Positions 56,908-64,000 of a stretch of 64,000 nucleotides of DNA are shown here, piece by piece. The stretch's first letter is position 1, and each line of letters begins with the position of its first letter. Source of the stretch: Pseudeuparius sepicola (taxonomy: Eukaryota > Arthropoda > Insecta > Coleoptera > Anthribidae). The notes under the pieces were generated by a model. The model did no database searches. It was not told the DNA's origin and saw only the letters and a program-made list of their open reading frames with translations. Made by a program: the position numbers and the translations under genes. The stretch is taken from contig OY987300.1 in the NCBI GenBank assembly GCA_963920635.1, forward strand, positions 56,813,415-56,877,414, given 5' to 3'.

Positions 56908-58329
56908 ATGCTACCAAAGTTTAAGTGCTGTCCTAGGAAGGATTTCGGCAATTTTGTTTGTCTGATCTGCTGTGATGTTTTTCATCCTAGTTGCATTGAA
57001 AGAAGGGAAGATAAAATTTTAAAAATTGGTCTCCATAAAGTGTTATGCTCTGTTGAATGCCAAGAAAAATTCGACAGTGATGTGTCTGCAACTGATTTGG
57101 CAAAAGAAAGATTAGATCACTTGTCTGAGGAGCTTAGAAGCAAAGAATTATTGATTAGCAGATTGAGGAGAAGAACTCAAGATTTTGAAGACTCAGCCTT
57201 TGAGTCGGAGCGGGATTTTCTAGCGGAGCTTGCCAAACAAAATGAATATATTGGCGAATTGCGGGGGAGGCTGAGCCGTCTCAACGAGGAGTTTGTTGGG
57301 TTGCAGGAGGAGCTGAGCCACAACAGACTCTACATCAAGAAGCTGGAGAGTGAGAGGTCTGATATTGATGAACTTGGCAAGAGCATGTTAGCAACGATCA
57401 AGTCTCTTGAAGCTGATAATATGGTTTACTTCAACGAATTGTCTGTTATCAAAGAAGAAATCTCTTTGAAGAATCAGGAGATGCATGTTTTGTTTGGTCG
57501 CCAGTATCGGGATTATTCCACACAAACTGATATCTCAGATTTGGTGCATGGCTTCTGTGCGGCCGGGACTGCTGTTGGAGGACCCGGTTCACCAAGCTCA
57601 TGCCCGGATGTCCAGGATGTTCCTGCCAAATTTGAAAATACTAAAGAAAATACTAAAAATTCTAAGAGAAGGGCCTTGATTCTGTGTGATGAATTGGGAA
57701 GACAGCTTAGTGACCTTTTGACTTCCCACAGAGGTATGAAGAGTTTTTCGGTGGAATCTATTATTATGCCTGGGGGAACTTTTGACAACGTCCTCAATAG
57801 TGTCCAATCTCTTACAAGGGATTTTACTGAACTTGATTTTGTGATTGTGCTTGCGGGAGCCAATGACTTTTCACTTAATAAAGTGCCGAGTGTTAAGAAT
57901 ATCTGGAGTAAACTGAAGCTGTGTTTGCATACGAATTTTATATTCTTGTCTTGTCCCACAGTTTCTAGTAGGCAGTTCAGTGTGGTGAACAGCTTTAACT
58001 GCAGATTTAGAGAGTTTTTGTATAGAGTTGATTCACGTTCCGAGAGGGATGTTTTATTCCTGAATGTGATTAACCATAAGGGCTTTATGTTAAAGAAGAA
58101 GCTAATTGCCGACTTAATTACTAATAGCATTAATTGTAATAGGAGTAACTTTAAATGCCTTATCTTTGTGAGGACTGTGAAGTCTACTGAAGCGCTTCAC
58201 TCCCATCTATCTGACGTTGTTTGCACTAATCTGGATTGTGGGCAGGGGCTTGTGGACGCCGGGGCTCTGGAGGGAGGAGACTCTTCTTCTTTTTTAGAAC
58301 AAACACTAAAGGCACAAACTTGTCTTTAA
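56908..58329 (+). CDS. LINE ORF1 protein: PHD-like finger, coiled coil, SGNH-esterase-like domain
   Basis: 473 residues. In CR1-group elements ORF1 binds the element RNA and forms the ribonucleoprotein. Residues 7-51 hold a PHD-like cysteine/histidine array (C7, C8, C18-x2-C21, H26-x2-C29, C47-x3-C51). Residues about 60-195 are charged heptad-rich coiled coil. Residues about 255-400 resemble the SGNH/GDSL hydrolase fold used by these ORF1 proteins: LILCDELGRQ at block I, GAND at 317-320 (block III), and N-H at 389-390. The expected serine nucleophile after the aspartate in block I is glutamate (E262), so hydrolysis may be lost. The ATG at 56908 is the first in frame and precedes the finger. 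The frame ends 94 bp inside ORF2, in the 0 frame relative to the slippery site. Confidence 0.92.
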   Translation: MLPKFKCCPRKDFGNFVCLICCDVFHPSCIERREDKILKIGLHKVLCSVECQEKFDSDVSATDLAKERLDHLSEELRSKELLISRLRRRTQDFEDSAFESERDFLAELAKQNEYIGELRGRLSRLNEEFVGLQEELSHNRLYIKKLESERSDIDELGKSMLATIKSLEADNMVYFNELSVIKEEISLKNQEMHVLFGRQYRDYSTQTDISDLVHGFCAAGTAVGGPGSPSSCPDVQDVPAKFENTKENTKNSKRRALILCDELGRQLSDLLTSHRGMKSFSVESIIMPGGTFDNVLNSVQSLTRDFTELDFVIVLAGANDFSLNKVPSVKNIWSKLKLCLHTNFIFLSCPTVSSRQFSVVNSFNCRFREFLYRVDSRSERDVLFLNVINHKGFMLKKKLIADLITNSINCNRSNFKCLIFVRTVKSTEALHSHLSDVVCTNLDCGQGLVDAGALEGGDSSSFLEQTLKAQTCL

Positions 58330-61088
58330 TATTGCTTAATATTCAATCATTACGTAATAAGTGCAACGAGCTTTTTCTCCTTCTAGACTCCATTGGCTTT
58401 CCGAGCCTCGTGCTTTTGACTGAACATTGGTTGAGGATTGGCGAACCTCTAAATATTCCGGGTTATACTCCTTTGTCGATGTTTTGTAGACGTGAGTACG
58501 GCCACGGGGGTTCCCTGATCCTTGTCAAAGATTCTTTGATTGATGTTTGGGCTTTTTACAGTTTTAATCAGTATGACGACATGTTGATTGAAAGAGAATT
58601 TGAATTTTGTATTATATTTAGTGTTAAGCTTAATTTGTTTGTAATCTGTGTCTATCGCTCTCCTCTCACTTGGGCGGGTTCTTTTTTGACGAGACTTGAA
58701 ATTCTTTTATCCAGATTACCGCCTCGGTCTCACTTTGTTTTGGCTGGTGATTTTAATATTGACTTTGGCAGTGTCAGTGATTCACACTCGCTTGAACTGA
58801 AGAATTTATTGCGGTCTTTCAATTTGGTGATGCATGTTGATGTGCCTACTAGGTTCTCGAGATATTCTTCCTCCATTTTGGATTACATATGTTCAAATGT
58901 TGATTGTTCCTCTTGCTCCGTGGTGGGTGGTGGTCTTTCTGATCATGAGGCCATCGTGTGTTGCTTCCACTTCTCAGATGTTAAGTTTTGCAAAATTAAA
59001 CGTTATGGTCGTATATTTTCTAGTTCTAATTTTGAAAAATTCCGCCAGTTGTGTGTGAATACTGATTGGCGTATTATAGGGCACAAAAATCCCTTATCTA
59101 CTTTACATGGACTAATCCTGGATGTCTTTGAACGGGCTTTTCCTAAGGTGTTAATAAAAAGAAATAAAAATAAACATCATAAACCTTGGATAACGAAGGG
59201 CCTTAAAACTTCGTCCCAAAATTTACGTTCCCTGCATTACATTAGAAAGTTTGTGCCACCGGATAGTTTCTTGGTGGGGTATTATAACATTTATAGAAGG
59301 ATCTATAGGCGGCTAATTGTTCTTGCCAAACAGATTCACTTTCGTGGCCGCATAAGTATCTCTAAGAATGGACCGAGAGAATGTTGGTCAATAGTGAATG
59401 AGCTTAGAGGTAGAACTGGGATAAGGGCTGATACTTCTTCCCTTTCGGGAGATGATTTTAATAGGTTCTATTGTTCGGTTGCTTCCGTGTTGACCGCAAG
59501 CATTCCGACTTCCATTGATCCGCTTGAATATTTGGCGGATCGGCACGTTAGGGATTCCTTTTTTTTTACTCCTACTGACGGTGGGGAATTAAGAAGTGTG
59601 TTTACGGAGATCAAAAATAAGAAGTCCTCTGGCTGGGATCAAATTTCTATAAGGGTGCTTCATCAGTTACCAACTCCAGCTATTGAGGCATTGGCTGATG
59701 CTATAAATTTGTCATTTTGTACTGGCACATTTCCTTCTTGCCTTAAGTCTGCCATTGTTGTTCCTCTTCATAAGGGAGGCGATTGTAGTGACCCCTCCAA
59801 CTTTCGCCCTATTTCATTGTTACCTTCTCTTTCCAAGGTTGTTGAAAGGTTGGTAAAGAGTAGAATCTTGGGTTTTCTGGAGGAGTCTAAAGTTTTGTGT
59901 TCGGCTCAGTTTGGCTTCCAAAATTCAAAGAGCACTAAGGATGCAATGTTTTCTTTCTTTGAGAATCTTTATATGGACCTCAATGATGGTGACGCTGCTG
60001 CAGCGGTTTTCTGTGATTTATCCAAGGCTTTCGATTGTGTGAACCATGACATATTGTTGGGAAAGCTTGAGTGTTATGGCTTTAGGGGTGTTTGTCTTGA
60101 GTGGTTCAGATCTTACCTGTCTGATCGTCGCCAGGTTGTTTCTGTGAACGGCACAACTTCACATGAGGCTGACATACATTGTGGGGTTCCCCAGGGATCG
60201 GTCCTGGGTCCTGTTCTGTTTCTCCTATATGTGAATGATTTGGCATTTATTGATGTTAAGTGTAGATTCACAATGTATGCTGATGACACTACTCTGCTGT
60301 GGCATAACAGAGATCCGGTCCAACTGAATGCTGTCATCGCGGAAGATATTCTTAGAGTGAAGAGTTGGTGTGACTCTAACCTTTTAAAGTTTAACATTTC
60401 AAAAACCAATGTTCTCTCCTTTAGGTGTTGTCTCAATAAAATAAGTATAGATCAACAAAGTATTAAACAATCTTCATGTTCTAAATTTCTTGGTCTGAAT
60501 ATTGACGACACGTTATCTTTTCGGGATCATATTCTTTCTCTGTACGCGGTGCTTTCTAGGGGTTGCTATGCGCTTTTGGTCATCTCAAGAGAGCTTGACT
60601 TTTCTGTTAGAAGAACTGCTTATTTTGCTCTGATAGAATCTCACTTAAGATATGGTATCTGCTTCTGGGGAGCATGTGGTCTGGTTCTTTGGAGATCGTT
60701 ATTTGTGTTACAAAAAAGAGCCCTACGCTTCATTTGTGGTGCTAAGCCCCGTGAGTCCTGTCGTCCATTATTTAGGACTCATAAAATTCTGACTCTCACT
60801 TGCCTCTTCATTCTGGAGACTGTGTGTTTAATCTTTGAGAAACATAAGCCTGGCTTTTCGAGACGCTGCAGTCGTAGCACAAGGCAGGCGCTAAATGTCG
60901 ATCTTCCGATTCCTGTGTCCGCTCTGGTCAGGAGGTCGATTTTTTACGGTTCTAAGAAGATTTTCAATCACTTGCCGAATTTCATTAAATCCCTGAGCTC
61001 TAAGACAGTATTTAAGAGGTCAGTGAAGGAGTTGCTATTGGAAAAAGCCTTCTATACATTAGAAGAGTTTTTCCTGGATTCATTGTAG
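58236..61088 (+). CDS. LINE ORF2 polyprotein: APE endonuclease and reverse transcriptase
   Basis: 950 codons from the upstream ATG at 58236; the recognisable protein starts at about residue 23. It nicks target DNA and reverse-transcribes the element RNA in place. Endonuclease motifs: LLNIQ (N35), TEHWL (E63), GDFNID (171-176) and LSDHE (D236, H237). Reverse transcriptase, about residues 480-770: FRPISLLPSLSKVVERL, a catalytic-core KAFDCVNHDIL, CGVPQGSVLGPVLFLLYVND (about 649-668), and YADD at 681-684. All catalytic residues are present. No RNase H or C-terminal zinc knuckle is seen. It lies in the -1 frame relative to ORF1 and overlaps it by 94 bp; the next in-frame ATG falls after the first endonuclease motifs, so translation needs the 58236 ATG, reinitiation, or frameshifting at 58290. 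Confidence 0.95.
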   Translation: MWAGACGRRGSGGRRLFFFFRTNTKGTNLSLILLNIQSLRNKCNELFLLLDSIGFPSLVLLTEHWLRIGEPLNIPGYTPLSMFCRREYGHGGSLILVKDSLIDVWAFYSFNQYDDMLIEREFEFCIIFSVKLNLFVICVYRSPLTWAGSFLTRLEILLSRLPPRSHFVLAGDFNIDFGSVSDSHSLELKNLLRSFNLVMHVDVPTRFSRYSSSILDYICSNVDCSSCSVVGGGLSDHEAIVCCFHFSDVKFCKIKRYGRIFSSSNFEKFRQLCVNTDWRIIGHKNPLSTLHGLILDVFERAFPKVLIKRNKNKHHKPWITKGLKTSSQNLRSLHYIRKFVPPDSFLVGYYNIYRRIYRRLIVLAKQIHFRGRISISKNGPRECWSIVNELRGRTGIRADTSSLSGDDFNRFYCSVASVLTASIPTSIDPLEYLADRHVRDSFFFTPTDGGELRSVFTEIKNKKSSGWDQISIRVLHQLPTPAIEALADAINLSFCTGTFPSCLKSAIVVPLHKGGDCSDPSNFRPISLLPSLSKVVERLVKSRILGFLEESKVLCSAQFGFQNSKSTKDAMFSFFENLYMDLNDGDAAAAVFCDLSKAFDCVNHDILLGKLECYGFRGVCLEWFRSYLSDRRQVVSVNGTTSHEADIHCGVPQGSVLGPVLFLLYVNDLAFIDVKCRFTMYADDTTLLWHNRDPVQLNAVIAEDILRVKSWCDSNLLKFNISKTNVLSFRCCLNKISIDQQSIKQSSCSKFLGLNIDDTLSFRDHILSLYAVLSRGCYALLVISRELDFSVRRTAYFALIESHLRYGICFWGACGLVLWRSLFVLQKRALRFICGAKPRESCRPLFRTHKILTLTCLFILETVCLIFEKHKPGFSRRCSRSTRQALNVDLPIPVSALVRRSIFYGSKKIFNHLPNFIKSLSSKTVFKRSVKELLLEKAFYTLEEFFLDSL
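58290..58296 (+). promoter_or_regulatory. Candidate -1 programmed ribosomal frameshift site
   Basis: T TTT TTA is a canonical X-XXY-YYZ slippery heptamer. It is in the correct phase: the ORF1 codons are TTT (residue 462) and TTA (463). Slippage by -1 reads on as RTNTKGTNLSL into ORF2, ten codons before the ORF1 stop. A weak stem (AAAG...CTTT and ACA...TGT, 58308-58327) begins 11 bases downstream. A fused product would keep the endonuclease intact. T-rich sequence is common here, so chance cannot be excluded. Confidence 0.5.
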
Positions 61089-61136
61089 TTTTATATTGAC
61101 ATACTCTTATTTGCTGTTTGTTTTGCTTGTTGCTTG

Positions 61137-61381
61137 TTTCTTTGTTTTTGTGTTTTTTTTTTTTTTTTTTTTTTTCTATTTTTTTGTTTTCCTTTTTTTT
61201 TTAAATATGTGTTTTTACTTTTAATATTTTTTTTTTCTCCTTTTTTTGCATTTTTTTTTTTTGCATTTTGCATATTTTGCATATTTATATATATTTACAT
61301 TTTTATTACTATTAACACAGCTTTGTCAACAAGTCCTTACTTATGGCAATAAAGCATATTTGATTTGATTTGATTTGAAAA
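61137..61381 (+). repeat. T-rich 3' region and TTTGA tail of the LINE
   Basis: Long T-runs occupy 61150-61275. AATAAA lies at 61348, and the end is four tandem TTTGA/ATTTG units. Such short tandem tails are how CR1-group elements prime target-directed reverse transcription. The small basic frames on the minus strand are only the complement of the T-runs. Confidence 0.8.
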
Positions 61382-61384
61382 AAA

Positions 61385-61546
61385 GTTGTAGGCAATAAAA
61401 AGATCTACAACTATTATATTTACACTTTTTTCACATGACCTCAAAATATCCGCGAAATCCACAAAGTTGTAGGCAATAAAAAGATCTACAACTATTATAT
61501 TTACACTTTTTTCACATGACCTCAAAATATCCGCGAAATCCACAAA
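61385..61546. repeat. Perfect tandem duplication, period 81 bp
   Basis: Two adjacent units begin GTTGTAGGCAATAAAAAGAT and end CGCGAAATCCACAAA. The matching right arm of the foldback (63295-63380) has one unit only, so the duplication arose in the left arm, right beside the LINE insertion. Confidence 0.85.
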
Positions 61547-63598
61547 TCCACAAAATTTGGTGCAAACTTACCTTCTTATGTCCCGAAAATGCTGTAATTT
61601 TTTCGAATCAAAATATTTATTTTTGCCCCTTTTTTTGATTTTAAACCGAAAAAGTAACCTCATTTTCAGTCGAAAATGCCCACGTCAAAAAAGCTGCTTT
61701 TTTAAAAAAGTCGATTCGCTTTTTGTTTGTTTAAACCTCTACTTTCTGATGGTGTAAAAAAATATACATCACTATGGAAAATTCAAGAAACAAAACTCGA
61801 TTTCGAAAAAAAATTTTTAATCATTGTTTAAAATTCTGGGCTATTTATTGAAATTTACACCTTAATTAGGTACTTGAAAAATTTAAGATTCCATGTTATA
61901 TTGATAAACCAAGAAATTGCAAATCGATATACAATGTATCCCGGACAAGAATAAACAGCATGGGGATCTTGCAAACGGTGAGAGATAGAACAACGGTTAA
62001 ATGGGGAAAAAGTTGCGCAAATTTGAGGTCAATAAAATGGTACAAACAGATTTCTAATATCTCTTTTCGTTTTTGAGTTATTTTGAAAAAAGTGAAATTT
62101 TGCATTTTCGATTTTATTTTTTTCTGAAGTTGTTATCACAGATAGGAAAAAAGAAAAACACTTTCTTATGTCACTTTTTAACGTGCTTTAAGATGGCGTT
62201 TTTAGATTTGTTCTACAACATTTCGTTTTTTGAGAAACCATCTTCAACTTTATTTTTTTAAATACAGACCTGGATTTTTTTTTGCAGATTTTGAAAACAC
62301 TTTTCATTCCATATATCATGATGTATGACACGAAATATTTTTAAAATGTTTTGAGCTAATTATTTGAAAATTCCTTTTTTTCCACTCACTTCTTTCTAAT
62401 GCGGCCCTGTATTTAAATGGAAAAAAAAGGAATTTTCAGTATAATTGTCTCAAAAATTTTTAAAAATATATCGTGTACATCATGGTGTTTAGAATGACAG
62501 GCGTTTTCAAAATCTGGAAAAAAAAACCAGGTCCGTCTTTAAAAAAATTTAGTTGAAAATGGTTTCTCAAAAAACGAAATGTAGAACAAATCTAAAAACG
62601 CCATCTTAAAGCCCGTTAAGAAGTGACATAAGAAAGTGTTTTTCTTTTTTCCTATCTGTGATAACAACTTCAGAAAAAAATAAAATCGAAAATGCAAAAT
62701 TTAACTTTTTTCAAAATAACTCGAAAACGAAAAGAGATATTAGAAATTGTTGGTACCATTTTATTGACCTCAAAATTGCGCAACTTTTTCCCCCCTTTAA
62801 CCATTGTTCTATCTCTCACCGTTTGCAAGATCCCCATGCTGTTTATTCTTGTCCGGGATACATTGTATATCGATTTGCAATTTCTTGGTTTATCAATATA
62901 ACATGGAATCTTAAATTTTTCAAGTACCTAATTAAAGTGTAAATTTCAATAAATAGCGTAGAATTTTAAACAATGATTAACATTTTTTTTTCGAAATCGG
63001 GTTTTTTTGTTTCTTGCATTTTCTGAGAAAATTTTCCATAGTGATCTATATTTTTTTTACACCATCAGAAAGCGAATCGACTTTTTTAAAAAAGCAGCTT
63101 TTTTGACGTGGGCATTTTCGATTGAAAATGAGGATACTTTTCCGGTTTAAAATAAAAAAAAGGGTAAAAATAAATATTTTCATTCGAAAAAATTACAGCG
63201 TATTCGGGACATATGAAGGTAAGTTTCCACAAAATTTAGTGGAAAAAATTTTTTTTTGTGGGAGAAAAAAATTAAAAACCAAAAAATCGGTTATTTCGAT
63301 TTTTCGCGGATATTTTGAGGTTATGTGAAAAAAGTGTAAATACAATAGTTGTAGATCTTTTTATTGTCTACAACTTTGCCATTTAGCTTTTTTCGATAAG
63401 AGTTGCAGTTTTGCCGGAAATCGTGATAAACCGTTTTCCATCACTAAAAGATCACCCACTACAACTTCCGTACCTCAAATCGCCCTTAAATTATTTTTTC
63501 TGTTCTTTTTGCTATATTTTCTTCCTTTTCCAGTGGGTTTCATACTGTTCTAATTTTTTTTTCACTTTTTGCCATTTTCAAAGGCTTAGGCCCTGGCC

Positions 63599-64000
63599 TA
63601 ATATACCTACGTCATTTTTCGAAACTATGGACTTATGTCACAAAGTAATTTTTAATCAAGCATGGCTGATTCTCAGAAGCAATTTGTACACCATGTTTTT
63701 GTCTTTCTTTGATCTGGAGACACTGTATACATATTATCAAAATGTGCCATCAATTCTGTACACTGCTGTCAACCTTTGACAGCGCTGTAATCGCTGCCGT
63801 GGTACGTTGAACGACCAATTTATAACTTGGTCTTGTCTATCATCAAATTTTTTTTGTAGGTTATGTTTATGTATTTATTTTCGGTATTTTCTATTTTCGT
63901 TTTTAAAATAATTTGATTTTCTGTGTCTATTATATCTTACCATTTTGGCTAATTTTTATAATGATGACCAAGAAATAATAAACAAGTGCACAAAGTTGAT
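63599..64000. other. AT-rich intergenic DNA, nothing recognised
   Basis: No supported feature. The end of a 122-codon frame (63411-63779) covers the foldback arm and 180 bp beyond and is not a recognised protein. Confidence 0.3.

Larger units (their letters stand above)
56604..61381 (+). mobile_element. CR1-like non-LTR retrotransposon, apparently full length and intact
   Basis: The limits come from comparing the two arms of the host foldback element. Its order is a 5' untranslated region of about 300 bp, ORF1, an overlapping ORF2, a 3' region of about 290 bp with long T-runs, AATAAA at 61348-61353, and a TTTGA-type tandem tail. There is no poly(A), which with the ORF1 architecture places it in the CR1/L2 group. 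No clear target duplication is visible. Both frames are free of stops and frameshifts, so the copy is young and could still be active. Confidence 0.93.
56392..63598. mobile_element. Long foldback element (GGCCAGGG ends) split by a LINE
   Basis: The inverted arms are 56392-56603 plus about 61384-62390 on the left and about 62400-63598 on the right. Outer blocks such as GGCGATTTGAGGTACGGAAG (56498) pair with CTTCCGTACCTCAAATCGCC on the right, and inner blocks such as AGATCTACAACTATT pair as well. Without the inserted retrotransposon the element is about 2.4 kb. GGCCAGGG/CCCTGGCC ends are bordered by TATATA and TAATATA. Frames inside are T- and K-rich and not transposases. The palindrome centre is near 62395. 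Confidence 0.85.

Noticed and set aside
57513..58130. 205-codon minus-strand open frame
   Set aside because: It lies wholly inside LINE ORF1 on the opposite strand and has no domain of its own, so it is a shadow of the real frame.
61091..61282. Lysine/asparagine-rich 63-codon minus-strand frame
   Set aside because: It is the complement of the T-runs in the LINE 3' region.

Overview
The window is AT-rich arthropod-type nuclear DNA, most likely from an insect. The reasons are a CR1-like LINE, hAT and mariner transposon remains, many foldback elements and MITEs, widely spaced short CpG-rich islands, and no bacterial gene organisation. I could not assign the insect order. No complete host gene is visible. 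Most of the window is intergenic or intronic DNA built from layers of transposable elements.

Layout. 1-1240: two GC-rich unique patches. 1358-3115: a broken long inverted repeat carrying other insertions. 4348-5495: an internally deleted hAT transposon with perfect 8-bp target duplications; it keeps the dimerisation-domain end of a transposase and an arthropod core promoter behind a phased array of heat-shock-element units. 7723-8210 and 14005-14670: two more non-autonomous hAT elements. 11586-11777 and 20016-20186: two short open frames of gene-like composition that I cannot identify. 20570-22505: a duplicated promoter-like GC-rich repeat flanking a foldback element. 29330-29760: a CpG-rich island with a possible first coding exon. 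31593-31637: a hammerhead-ribozyme-like motif. 41083-41166: a precursor-microRNA-like hairpin. 42409-44424 and 52409-53967: long foldback elements with ACAGGGTG-type ends. 48319-48567: a mariner-type transposase fragment. 56392-63598: a third long foldback element, split by an apparently intact CR1-like retrotransposon at about 56604-61381.

The only complete protein-coding unit is that retrotransposon. ORF1 (zinc finger, coiled coil, esterase-like domain) would package the RNA. ORF2 (APE endonuclease and reverse transcriptase) would nick the target and copy the RNA. The two frames overlap, and a canonical -1 slippery heptamer lies in the overlap in the correct phase, so a frameshift-made ORF1-ORF2 fusion is possible. 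Dispersed repeat families (called A to F here) recur through the window and explain much of the remaining sequence.

Gene coverage is limited by reading without database search. Small host exons in the AT-rich parts could have been missed.
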